The translations under genes were made by a program, and so were the position numbers. Under the pieces are notes generated by a model. It had not been told where the DNA came from and searched no databases. It saw only the letters and a program-made list of their open reading frames with translations. A DNA stretch of 62,500 bases from the NCBI GenBank assembly GCA_016946835.1, contig JACVTC010000006.1:2155001-2217500 (forward strand), read 5' to 3'. This DNA is from Neocallimastix lanati (nom. inval.) (taxonomy: Eukaryota > Neocallimastigomycota > Neocallimastigomycetes > Neocallimastigales > Neocallimastigaceae). Positions within the stretch are counted from its first letter, which is position 1, and every line of letters starts with the position of its first letter. Below are positions 50,056-61,396 of this stretch, in pieces.

Positions 50056-50347
50056 AGCATAGACTTGCACATATGGGTACCCATCTCCCATATGGCCATA
50101 CAGTTATTAATTAACTGTAAGGTGATGAGTTATTGGCATACTGTATCAGCTTCGCCGCTCTCAATCGTCGTTACACACTGCCCGGAGATGCATTCCTAAC
50201 GTTCCTACATATATCTCTAATGACCACGAGCATCAGAACGGAATCATTAACTCCTCCCTAGTGGGTGTAATCATTGGCGATTGGAAATTTTACAAACATC
50301 AAGGTATATGCTTCAATTCAAAGCGTAGTATCAGGGTTGGGTGAAAT
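50056..50347. other. Unidentified GC-rich block beside the MULE end
   Basis: About 290 bp of near-balanced base composition lies directly against the left inverted repeat of the MULE. Small palindromes occur: ATGGGTACCCAT near 50,074-50,085 and the hairpin ACAGTTA-TTAAT-TAACTGT near 50,100-50,118. Read on the minus strand, the block ends in an eight-T run, which would suit RNA polymerase III termination. Stops occur in all frames, the best run being about 45 codons on the + strand. I do not recognise it. It could be a SINE, a non-coding RNA or transposon end sequence. Confidence 0.45.
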
Positions 50348-50529
50348 GGGGAGAGCGCGTTTCGGAACCGCACGTGAATATAGATAAGCCACATATTTTT
50401 GAGATGGCGTATTATATATAAATTTTTTTATATAAATAAATAATTAAATAATAATTAAATAAATATTTTATTATATAATAATTTCATAATTTAATATATA
50501 TATTTGTTAATAAAATATAAAAAATAAAA
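50348..50529 (+). repeat. MULE left terminal inverted repeat
   Basis: About 182 bp: a GC-rich outer part (GAGCGCGTTTCGGAACCGCA, then AAGCCACAT and GAGATGGCGTATTA) and an AT-rich inner part. It is inverted relative to 57,110-57,287 and 57,507-57,686 over nearly its full length. Confidence 0.92.
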
Positions 50530-50530
50530 G

Positions 50531-50713
50531 AGGGAGGTGCGTTTCGGAATGTGGCTTTAATTTTTTTACATAAATTTTCATTTCGGAATGTGGCTTATAT
50601 TATTTTTTATATATTTATATTTATGAATATAATATTTAAACATTAAAATAAAATGGCACATATAATTTCTTTGAAAAAATAATTATTAAAAATATTTAAA
50701 ATGTGATATATTT
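50531..50713 (+). repeat. MULE subterminal repeat, left copy
   Basis: A 183-bp stretch repeats in direct orientation at 57,299-57,479 with only scattered differences. It begins with two copies of TTTCGGAATGTGGCTT (50,542-50,557 and 50,581-50,596) about 39 bp apart. These may be transposase binding sites, by analogy with subterminal motifs of other DNA transposons. Confidence 0.85.
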
Positions 50714-51170
50714 CAAAAAAAATGATGATTTACATTCGCCATATTCTGAAAATTTTTATTTATTTATTAATTTATTCATTTAATTATTTAATAATAATAT
50801 TTAATAATATTTTTTTTTATACTATTTTCTAATTATAAAGTTTGTTTATTATATGGAAATATAATAATTTACATTAATTTAAAATACTGTAAAAATTATA
50901 ATAAAATTCATGTTAATATATATGAATATGCTATATCATTTACTTTATTATATAATTTATTTGTTGCTAAATTCAGTTTTTACATTAATTTCATATCAAT
51001 ATCTTATTTATTTTATTTTATCATATTATATATTATTATTTCACTGCATATTTATTTATTTTATATTATTTTATTTTATTTCGATTGATACTTGCAATTA
51101 ATTATAATTCACATATTTATTTTATTTATTTTATTTTATTAATACTTGTATTTTTATTATAATTCAAATA
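50714..51170. other. MULE interior, no gene seen
   Basis: AT-rich DNA. The open frame at 50,910-51,101 has low-complexity Leu/Ile/Tyr content and is not supported as a gene. Confidence 0.45.
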
Positions 51171-54100
51171 ATTTTTTTATTTTATTTTATTTTATTTTAT
51201 TTTATTTTATTTTATTTTATTTTATTTTATTTTATTTTATTTTATTTTATTTTTATTAATACTTTATTCTTTTATATTACTTCACTATTTAATTTATTTT
51301 ATTTTTATTAATACTTTATTCTTTTATATTACTTCACTATTTAATTTATTTTATTTTTATTATTACTTTATTCTTTTATATTACTTCACTATTTAATTTA
51401 TTTTATTTTTATTATTACTTTATTCTTTTATATTACTTCACTATTTATTTTATTTTATTTTATTTTATTTTATTTTATTTTATTTTATTTTATTTTATTT
51501 TATTTTATTTTATTTTATTTTATTTTATTTTATTTTATTTTATTTTATTTTATTTTATTTTATTTTATTTTATTTTATTTTATTTTATTTTATTTTATTT
51601 TATTTTATTTTTATTAATACTTTATTCTTTTATATTACTTCACTATTTAATTTATTTTATTTTTATTAATACTTTATTCTTTTATATTACTTCACTATTT
51701 AATTTATTTTATTTTTATTATTACTTTATTCTTTTATATTACTTCACTATTTAATTTATTTTATTTTTATTATTACTTTATTCTTTTATATTACTTCACT
51801 ATTTATTTTATTTTATTTTATTTTATTTTATTTTATTTTATTTTATTTTATTTTATTTTATTTTATTTTATTTTATTTTATTTTATTTTATTTTATTTTA
51901 TTTTATTTTATTTTATTTTATTTTATTTTATTCAATCTGTACTTTATATTCATATTCTACTATTTATTTTATTTTATTTTATTTTATTTTATTTTATTTT
52001 ATTTTATTTTATTTTATTTTATTTTATTTTATTTTATTTTATTTTTATTAATACTTTATTCTTTTATATTACTTCACTATTTAATTTATTTTATTTTTAT
52101 TAATACTTTATTCTTTTATATTACTTCACTATTTAATTTATTTTATTTTTATTATTACTTTATTCTTTTATATTACTTCACTATTTAATTTATTTTATTT
52201 TTATTATTACTTTATTCTTTTATATTACTTCACTATTTATTTTATTTTATTTTATTTTATTTTATTTTATTTTATTTTATTTTATTTTATTTTATTTTAT
52301 TTTATTTTATTTTATTTTATTTTATTTTATTTTATTCAATCTGTACTTTATATTCATATTTCTACTATTTATTTTATTTTATTTTATTTTATTTTATTTT
52401 ATTTTATTTTATTTTATTTTATTTTATTTTATTCAATCTGTACTTTATATTAATATTCTACTATTTATTTTATTTTATTTTATTTTATTTTATTTTATTT
52501 TATTTTATTCAATCTGTACTTTATATTCATATTTCTACTATTTATTTTATTTTATTTTATTTTATTTTATTTTATTTTATTTTATTTTATTTTATTTTAT
52601 TTTATTTTATTTTATTTTATTTTATTCAATCTGTACTTTATATTCATATTTCTACTATTTATTTTATTTTATTTTATTTTATTTTATTTTATTTTATTTT
52701 ATTTTATTTTATTTTATTTTATTTTATTTTATTTTATTTTATTTTATTTTATTTTATTTTATTCAATCTGTACTTTATATTCATATTTCTACTATTTATT
52801 TTATTTTATTTTATTTTATTTTATTTTATTTTATTTTATTTTATTCAATCTGTACTTTATATTCATATTTCTACTATTTATTTATTTTATTTATTTTATT
52901 TTATTTTATTTTATTTTATTTTATTTTATTTTATTTTATTTTATTTTATTTTATTTTATTTTATTTTATTTTATTTTATTTTATTTTATTTTATTTTATT
53001 TTATTTTATTTTATTTTATTTTATTTTATTTTATTTTATTTTATTTTATTTTATTTTATTTTATTTTATTCAATCTGTACTTTATATTCATATTTCTACT
53101 ATTTATTTTATTTTATTTTATTTTATTTTATTTTATTTTATTTTATTCAATCTGTACTTATATTTATATTCTACTATTTATTTTATTTTATTTTATTTTA
53201 TTTTATTTTATTTTATTTTATTTTATTTTATTTTATTTTATTTTATTTTATTTTATTTTATTTTATTTTATTTTATTTTATTTTATTTTATTTTATTTTA
53301 TTTTATTTTATTTTATTCAATCTGTACTTATATTTATATTCTACTATTTATTTATTTATTTTATTTTATTTTATTTATTTATTTTATTTTATTTTATTTT
53401 ATTTTATTTTATTTTATTTTATTTTATTTTATTTATTTTATTTTATTTTATTTTATTTTATTCAATCTGTACTTATATTTATATTCTACTATTTATTTTA
53501 TTTTATTTTATTTTATTTTATTTTATTTTATTTTATTTTATTTTATTTTATTTTATTTTATTTTATTTTATTTTATTTTATTTTATTTTATTTTATTTTA
53601 TTTTATTTTATTTTATTTTATTTTATTTTATTTTATTTTATTTTATTTTATTTTATTTTATTTTATTTTATTTTATTTTATTTTATTTTATTTTATTTTA
53701 TTTTATTTTATTTTATTTTATTTTATTTTATTTTATTTTATTTTATTTTATTTTATTTTATTTTATTTTATTTTATTTTATTTTATTTTATTTTATTTTA
53801 TTTTATTTTATTTTATTTTATTTTATTTTATTTTATTTTATTTTATTTTATTTTATTTTATTTTATTTTATTTTATTTTATTTTATTTTATTTTATTTTA
53901 TTTTATTTTATTTTATTTTATTTTATTTTATTTTATTTTATTTTATTTTATTTTATTTTATTTTATTCAATCTGTACTTCATATTTATATTTCAACTATT
54001 TATTTTATTTTATTCATTCTGTACTTCATATTTATATTTCAACTATTTATTTTATTTTATTCAATCTGTACTTCATATTTATATTTCAACTATTTATTTT

Positions 54101-54258
54101 ATTTTATTCAATCTGTACTTCATATTTATATTTCAACTATTATTTTATTTTATTCATTCTGTACTTCATATTTATATTTCAACTATTTATTTTATTTTAT
54201 TCAATCTGTACTTCATATTTATATTTCAACTATTTATTTTATTTTATTTTATTTTATA
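51171..54258. repeat. 3-kb (TTTTA)n satellite with regular spacers
   Basis: Long TTTTA pentamer arrays alternate with two spacer families. Spacer family 1 (TTCAATCTGTACTT...CATATTCTACTA, about 32 bp, inverted relative to the arrays at 40.8 and 47.8 kb) occurs about 17 times between 51,930 and 54,220. Near the right end the copies become tightly packed, at about 47-bp spacing from 53,966. Spacer family 2 (TTTATTCTTTTATATTACTT, CACTATTTAA) occurs as blocks of four about-53-bp units starting near 51,253, 51,608 and 52,042. The array lies inside the MULE. Confidence 0.93.
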
Positions 54259-55104
54259 TACTTGTACTTCTATATTATTACATTCTATATTTTTTTCATT
54301 TTATTTTTAAATATTCTTTTTAAAATTCTTATTTCCTTTTAATATTTTTTTATCTAATATTTTAAATAAATTTTATATAATACAAAAATCTTTTTTACTC
54401 AGGAGCATTATATTTAACTTGATAAGGAAAGATTATTTGAAAATTTAATTATAAATATTAAATTAAAACTTTTTTTTAGTAATAGTAATAATAACAATAA
54501 CATTTTTAAACATAAATTTCTATTAAATAATAAATAAATTATTTTAGATATTTATATTATACAAATCTAATAAACTAACAAAAAGAGCATTACTATTTTT
54601 ACAAATAGTAAAGTTTTTTTAGAAAGCCTGATAGAAATAATTTAAAATATTAATTATTTTCTTTTATAAGTATTATAATACTTAAATATCATTATATATA
54701 TTTAAAATGTATATTTGAATATTTATTAAAAATATGAAATATACATTAAATATATTTTTAAAAAATATATTAATTTAATAATTGGTTTATTTTATAAAAA
54801 TTATTTATTTATTTATTAATTTACTACAATATAAAATAAAAATAATGCGAAATGCAATACATTCATATTTTAAATATTTTATAATACTAATATATAATAA
54901 AGACATCTTTTAATTTTATTTAATAATATTTAATAAAGTAAAAAATATTTAAAATAAATTTATAAAAAAAATTTTTAATATTTTTAAGCTAACCCTATCA
55001 ATAAATATTAAATAAATTTTCAATATTGAATTTCTTATTAAATAAAAAAATTTAATTTTCAATTAATTGTAATTATGATTTTGAAAGGATTTTAATAATT
55101 ATTT
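54259..55104. other. MULE interior downstream of transposase, no gene seen
   Basis: AT-rich, non-tandem DNA between the satellite and the 3' end of the transposase remnant. No frame of note. Confidence 0.45.
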
Positions 55105-56554
55105 TTATTTTGTTTTATTAAAATTTATGATTTCATTATTCAATCTAATTAAACAATTAAACCAATTTTCGATGATATCATTTTTACTACATCCAATATT
55201 TTTTAATTCGGCTTCCATATTTTTATAATATTCAACTAAAATATTAATGCCATCGACCCTTTCTGATATTCTGCTCTTTTTTCTCCAAATTCCTTTAATT
55301 CTCATATGGTAATCATAATAAGATTTGGATTCTTCAAATTGTATTGTATATATTAATTTATAAAATGAAGGCTTTTTACAAATAAATTTTTTAAATAACT
55401 GTTATAAGATTCTGAAGCATTATTTGTTATGTGGTCTATATTATTGTAATAATTCCAATATTTTATATTATAGATATTTAGAAATGTTTTCTCAAAATAA
55501 TCTAAAAAATTCAAAAATTGGGAACAGGTAGATTTATATCTCATGCATGTATTTTTAATTTTATTAAAAATATCAGGTATGTATTCAATATTAATAAAAC
55601 ATAAATTAGAAATGGCTTTATAATAAGTATTTAAAATATTATGATCTTTCACTTCCTTGTAACATAATTTATTTTTTTTGTCATTAATAATCTTTTATAA
55701 TGCCAAAAACAATATTTAATATTTATATTGGGAAAAATATTTTCCACTGCATTAGATATTCCTTTTTCAAAATCACAATGAAAAATTTTTTCTGAGAAAT
55801 TAATATTTGCATTATATTTAATTATATTTTTTTTTATTTCATTAAATAATATTTCGTAAGTTGTTTGTTCTTTGTTTTTTAATATTGACATGGAAGTAGT
55901 GTAAAAACAATTTAATTCTGTAACATAAGTTCTGGTAATGAATACTTGATAACTATTAGTTGGAGCTATTAAAAATGTACCATCAGCAAATATATGTTTA
56001 TTCTCCATAAATAATTTTGCTTGGAATGGTGATTGAAAAATTATTAAATTAGAATTTTTGAATATCATGAAGTATTCACCTCTTATTGTTTTATAATATT
56101 CAGATACATTAGGAACTTCATCAAATGTTTTTACATTAGGAAATAATTGTTTGTTTTTATATCTTGTTATTTGGGATTTAATTGTTTTATATTCAGGGCA
56201 TATATATCCTATTTCTTGAGAAATTTTATCAAATATGCGTTTTGATTTTATATCAGAAGGAATCAAACTTTTTTTTATTTCATCTTTAATTTTATGTTTT
56301 ATTAATGATTTGGATGCATTAATTTCATTACCAGGATGATTATGTGAAGAATCATAATTTAAAACCTCTTTATTATCATTTAAAATAATAAAAGACTTAC
56401 ATTTATTTAATGTTTTATATTCTGTACATCTATATATTTTTGTATTATCTTTTTTTAATTTTGAAAAATTATATTTAAATTTTCGATCTATAATTATTTG
56501 CTCTTTTCCTCGATTTGTTTCACTTATATCAATTTTTAGATTTCCCTCCATCAA
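55105..56554 (-). pseudogene. FLYWCH-MULE transposase, two frameshifts
   Basis: The reading starts at ATG 56,552-56,554. Residues ~22-75 look like a FLYWCH/WRKY-GCM1-type zinc finger (YRCTEYKTLNKCKS then HNHPG: C, C, H, H). A MULE DDE domain follows, with the first acid in IFADGTF, the second in HCDFEKGI, then the family CFWHYKRL motif and the third acid in TNNASESYN. The first open piece (56,554-55,649) ends in a TGA. The frame changes by one base near 55,650 to continue in 55,652-55,353, and changes again near 55,360 to continue through 55,305-55,105. All three acids survive, but two single-base frameshifts break the protein, so it is probably inactive. Introns at these points are unlikely because homology is continuous without a gap. 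The enzyme would cut and paste the surrounding element. Confidence 0.9.
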
Positions 56555-57109
56555 AATTTTTAATATAAATATTAATAAATATGAAATATTTATTTTTTAT
56601 TTTTTATTTAATATGTACTTTCAATTTTTTTAAAAATTACAGTTATAAATATAAATAAATATGAAAATATTTTATTTTATTTCAAGAAAATTACTAAAAA
56701 AATATTTATCTTTTTTTTTTATTTTATTTTTTCATTATAAAATAAAATATTTATTTAATTATTATTTATTTATATAATAAAAAATTACAGTTATAAATAT
56801 AAATAAATATGAAAATATTTTATTTTATTTCAAGAAAATTACTAATAAAATATTTTATTTCAAGAAAATTACTAAAAAAATATTTATCTTTTCTTTTTTT
56901 TATTTTATTTTTTTATTATAAAATAAAATATTTATTTAATTACTATTTATTTATTTATTTATATAATAAAAAATTACAGTTATAAATATTAATAAAAATG
57001 AAAATATTTTAATTTTTTTTTTTTGTATTTTATTTTTTTAATCTTTTTTATTTTTTTTATTTTTTTTTTATTTTTAATTTTTTTTATTTTTTTTATTTTT
57101 TTATTTTTT
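56555..57109. other. MULE transposase 5' flank with internal repeats
   Basis: Three imperfect tandem copies of a unit built around AAAATTACAGTTATAAATAT, TATGAAAATATTTTATTT and CAAGAAAATTACTAA lie between about 56,630 and 57,010. A run of TTTTTTTATTTTT repeats follows. This is the presumed promoter region of the transposase. Confidence 0.6.
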
Positions 57110-57287
57110 TATTTTTTTATTTTTTATTATCAAATATATATTAAATTATGAAATTATTATAAAATAAAATATTTATTTAATTATTATTTAATTATTTATT
57201 TATATAAAAAAATTTATATATAATACGCCATCTCAAAAACATGTGGCTTATATCTATTCACGTGCGGTTCCGAAACGCGCTCTCTCC
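57110..57287 (-). repeat. MULE right terminal inverted repeat, inner copy
   Basis: About 178 bp, inverted relative to 50,348-50,529, ending ACGCGCTCTCTCC. It differs from the outer copy at a few positions (for example CTCTCTCC against CTCTCCCC at the tip). Confidence 0.9.
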
Positions 57288-57298
57288 TATTTCACCTA

Positions 57299-57479
57299 GG
57301 TGGTGCGTTTCAGAATGTGGCTTTATAATTTTACATAAATTTTCATTTTGGAATGTGGCTTATATTATTTTTATAAATTTTTATTTATGAATATAATATT
57401 TAAAACATTAATATAAAATGGCACATAAAATTTCTTTGAAAAAATAATTATTAAAAATATTTAAAATGTGATATATTTA
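57299..57479 (+). repeat. MULE subterminal repeat, right copy
   Basis: A direct repeat of 50,531-50,713, sandwiched between the two right-end inverted repeats. It carries the same paired motif (TTTCAGAATGTGGCTT at 57,308-57,323 and TTTTGGAATGTGGCTT at 57,346-57,361). Confidence 0.85.
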
Positions 57480-57506
57480 TTTTTTTTATTTTTTTTTTAT
57501 TTTTTT

Positions 57507-57686
57507 ATTTTTTATATTTTATTATCAAATATATTTATTAAATTATGAAATTATTATATAATAAAATATTTATTTAATTATTATTTAATTATTTATTTAT
57601 ATAAAAAAATTTATATATAATACGCCATCTCAAAAATATGTGGCTTATATATCTATTCACGTGCGGTTCCGAAACGCGCTCTCCCC
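57507..57686 (-). repeat. MULE right terminal inverted repeat, outer copy
   Basis: About 180 bp, inverted relative to 50,348-50,529, ending ACGCGCTCTCCCC. Its tip matches the left tip exactly, better than the inner copy does. Confidence 0.92.
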
Positions 57687-57968
57687 ATATAAAAATAGTG
57701 AATAATGCATTTCGACATAATTTATGTTTGATCATTTATTCATGTATTGCAATGTGGCTTGTAAAATAAATAAAAAAAATAATAAAGTAAAATAAAAAAC
57801 AAAATAAAAAAAAATAATAAAGTAAAATAAGAAATAAAATAAAAAAAAAATAATAAAGTAAAATATAAAATAAAAAAAAATATTAAATTAAAATATATGA
57901 TAAAAAAAAATAGATTAAAACAAAAAAAATTAAAAAATAGAACTTTTAATTTAAAATATTTATAATAA

Positions 57969-58238
57969 ATGGATGATCAATTAGAAATAAGTGAAACTAA
58001 AAAAGAAAAAAACCACATCATTGTAAACAGAATATATAAATTTAATTTATGGTATACAACGAATAATACAAAAGTATTCAAATGTAATGAATATAAAACA
58101 GTTAAAAAATGTAAATCATACATTATTCTAAATGATAATAATAAAGTAATAAAATATGAAAACAAACATACTCATCCAGGAAAAGAATATGATACATCTG
58201 TATTAGTATATTTTATTAATATCAATATTAATATTTAA
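57969..58238 (+). CDS. Truncated FLYWCH-domain ORF (transposase N-terminus)
   Basis: 89 codons from ATG to TAA. The first ~75 residues align closely with the N-terminus of the MULE transposase on the other strand: ISETKKEKNHIIVNR, FKCNEYKTVKKCKS and HTHPGKE give the Cys-Cys-His-His FLYWCH pattern. After about residue 77 the similarity stops and the reading runs into AT-rich Ile/Asn codons. No DDE domain follows in any frame before 58,900. A possible donor GTATTA at about 58,200 leaves open a missing downstream exon. It may be a decayed transposase or a DNA-binding-only derivative that competes for the element ends. Whether it is expressed is unknown. Confidence 0.7.
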   Translation: MDDQLEISETKKEKNHIIVNRIYKFNLWYTTNNTKVFKCNEYKTVKKCKSYIILNDNNKVIKYENKHTHPGKEYDTSVLVYFINININI

Positions 58239-58908
58239 ATTTTATTAATAATAAATATTTAATATTATAATAAATTTTATTATTTAATTAATTTAATAAT
58301 AAAATATAAAATTTTATTTATTTTATTTAAATATAATAAAATGGAAAGGTTTTATTATTAAAATACTTAATAATAAAATATATTAGAATTAACACTTCAA
58401 ATTTCGTAATTTCAAATTTTATTTATTATTTTATTAATATTTTTATTTATTTATTTATAATTATAGTTAACTACTTTTTAATAATTATTTTTAATATTCT
58501 TTTTTATATATATTTTTTCTACATAAATTTTAATAATATCACAAATTTATTTTATGTGTTATTACATAAATGTTTTATGTACGTCATACATGCGCCATAT
58601 TACAATTTAATTAATAGTTAATATCTTAATAATTTATAAAATTTATATATGTTATTTTGTTTAATAACAAGAATAATATTCATATATTAAACTTTATTTC
58701 TAACAAAATATAATAATAAAATAAAATGAAAATAAATAAAAATAAAATAAAATTCTTAATAGAAAACTTGTTTATTCTTATATTTATTATTTTTATAGTT
58801 TTTATATAATTTTTTTAATGCAAAATACAATAAATATAAATATACGTTGAAAATAATGGCGTATTACATATATAATACCCATTGTACAAAAATTTATGTT
58901 GATTATAT
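58239..58908. other. Interior of small element, no further gene seen
   Basis: AT-rich DNA with no exon-like sequence. I searched for the MULE catalytic motifs (DGTF, CFWH, NNASES) by eye on both strands and did not find them. Confidence 0.5.
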
Positions 58909-59066
58909 ATAAATTATGTCGAAATGCATCAATTGATTTTAATTAAAAAATCATTTGATATATCATATATTTATAACACTTTAACATAAATAAAGAGACA
59001 AATGAAAAAAAAAAAAAAAAGAAATTTATATCAATGAACTGATACAATTATTAATTTTAAATTATA

Positions 59067-59958
59067 ATGTACAGCAAATCTCAAGGAAAAGGTACTAGTA
59101 ATCCAGGAGATGATTGGGAAGCTTTAAGGTAAAAATATATTTTTAATTTCTTTTTAAATATTGTGATCAATAACAGATTGATTTTAAATATATATATATA
59201 TTTTTCATAGATAAGATGCTAAAATTTTTAAAATGCAATTATATTTAAACAAATTAGATTATTATTTATTATTTTTTATATTATTGTTAATTTATAGAAA
59301 ATATTAAAATTAATATATATATATATATATAAGAAAAGTTAACCTAAATTATATAATAAGTATGTCTACAGGTTTTTACATTCAAAAACTTGTATGTGAA
59401 AATGAAATTTTAATAATAAAATTTAAAATTTCATATATATTATTAAATTCAAATTTCATTCTACATATATAAAAAAAATTATTTCATCTCAATATATTTT
59501 ATTTATATATATATTACTTTGAATTTCAACTATCCTTTTTATAATAAATTATATGAAATTTTTTTAAAAATACATTAGAAATTTCTAATTCTCATGGTTT
59601 TATGAATTATTATTTGTGATTTTAATTATATTATTGTAATTTACTTCAATCTTTATATATACTATTAAATCAAATTAAAACATATCAATAATTATTAATT
59701 CAGTATTCTTTTTTTATCAAAATAATTCATAAAATATTTAATTAAAAATTATATATTTAATACATTAAACAAATTTTAAAAAATCTATCAAATTTTAAAT
59801 CATATAAAATTATTAATTCAGTATTCTTTATTCTCTCTCTCTCTCTGTATATATATATATATATATATTTAATAAGATAATTAATTAATTATTAAAGATC
59901 TTTATATTAAAATTTTAACAAATTTTATTATTCAATTTTATTCAATTTTATTTTATTT

Positions 59959-59994
<36 letters not shown>

Positions 59995-61302
59995 TATTTG
60001 AATTTGAATTTCGAAATCAAAAATTATTATTGAAATATATATTTCAAATATCATATTATATATAGAATTTTAATATATAAATTTATATATATATGGATAA
60101 ATAATAATAAACAATATAGAAAATATAAGATAATATAATAAATATTTTATTTTGTTTTATATATAATAATAATATATTTTAATAATATTTTTATAAATAA
60201 TAGTAATAATAATAATAAAAATAATAATATTAATATTAGTATTTTTTATTAAATTTATATAATAGAGCAATGTTCCCAACCAATTTTGGTATGGAAAAAC
60301 CAAAAAAGAAATTCGATTGGTATGAGGGTGAATCTAAAAAGGATAAAGAAGAGAAAAAAAGCAAGGAAGATAAAAGTGAAAATGGGGAGAAAAAAGGAGA
60401 TAAGGTTAAATAGGATAATTTAAATATAAATATATTAATAATAGAGTTTTATATTATTCTATTGAGTAGAATGTTTAAATAAATATTCTATTATTAATTT
60501 AGTTTATTTGTTTTGTTTCTGATTTTATTTTTGATTTTAATTTTATTTTTTATTATTTTAATTAATTGTTATATCGATTATATTATTTACATTATATATA
60601 TATATATATATATGAATATGAATAGACTGAACATCCACAAGCAGAAAAATCATTGGAAAATAAAGAAAATGATAAAAAAATGAATGATGTTAATATTGAT
60701 GATGATGATAATGATGATGATGATGATAATGATAATAAAGAAATTAATAAAGATATTTCTGATTCTGATTCTGATTCTGATATTGAATTAAATTATACAG
60801 TTCCACCTGTCTCACATGAAGTAAAATTAGAAGGACATACAAAGGTAATCAAATATTTAAAAATTAGAAATTAATAAAAATAATATTCTTTTTTTTATTG
60901 TGAATATTTAATATCTAATATTTTTATTATGATTATAGTATTTTTTAAATTATAGTTTAATCATTTTTTCTTATATGTATGTTAATATATTTATATTTAT
61001 ATATATATATATATTAAAATAGATGGTATCTGCGTTATCATTAGATCCATCGGGTTCACGTTTAGCAACAGGTTCTTATGATAATTATGTGAAATTATGG
61101 GATTTTAATGGTATGGATATGTCATTAAAATCATTTAGAACTTTTGAACCAGAAGAAGGAAATCAAGTATAAATTATATTATCATAAATTATAAATAAAT
61201 ATATATGATATTAATAATTAATAAAATAAAATAAAATTCTTACAAACTTATAATATATATAATACTTAATTTATTTAATAATAATAATAATAATAATAAT
61301 AA

Positions 61303-61396
<94 letters not shown>

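Larger units (their letters stand above)
50348..57686. mobile_element. MULE-type DNA transposon, duplicated right end
   Basis: A terminal inverted repeat of about 180 bp starts GGGGAGAGCGCGTTTCGG at 50,348. Its inverted partner occurs twice on the right, ending at 57,287 (CGCGCTCTCTCC) and at 57,686 (CGCGCTCTCCCC). The 7-kb interior holds a frameshifted FLYWCH/MULE transposase on the minus strand and a 3-kb pentamer satellite. Long terminal inverted repeats plus this transposase type define a Mutator-like element. I found no 8-10-bp target duplication for either choice of right end. The left flank GGTGAAAT reappears inverted next to the inner right end, so it may belong to the repeat. The copy looks non-autonomous. 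Confidence 0.85.
57705..58929. mobile_element. Small element with 21-bp TIRs and FLYWCH segment
   Basis: A 21-bp perfect terminal inverted repeat beginning ATGCATTTCGACATAATTT lies at 57,705-57,725 and, inverted, at 58,909-58,929. The 1.2-kb interior carries a FLYWCH-type segment (57,969-58,238) but no DDE domain. GCATTTCG resembles the GCGTTTCG core of the neighbouring MULE, and an ATGGCGTATTA-like string occurs near the right end (58,855-58,866). It may therefore be a deleted relative of that family. No clear target duplication was found. Confidence 0.65.

Noticed and set aside
50341-50347. GGTGAAAT as a target-site duplication of the MULE
   Set aside because: On the right it appears inverted (ATTTCACC at 57,289-57,296) instead of direct, so it behaves as part of the inverted repeat, not a duplication.
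51930-54220. CRISPR-like regular repeat/spacer pattern
   Set aside because: The spaced units are near-identical and the intervening DNA is a pentamer microsatellite in an intron-bearing eukaryotic genome. It is a satellite.
57977-58165. 62-codon minus-strand frame opposite the FLYWCH ORF
   Set aside because: It is an antisense shadow. The + strand frame has the Cys-Cys-His-His pattern and matches the MULE transposase.
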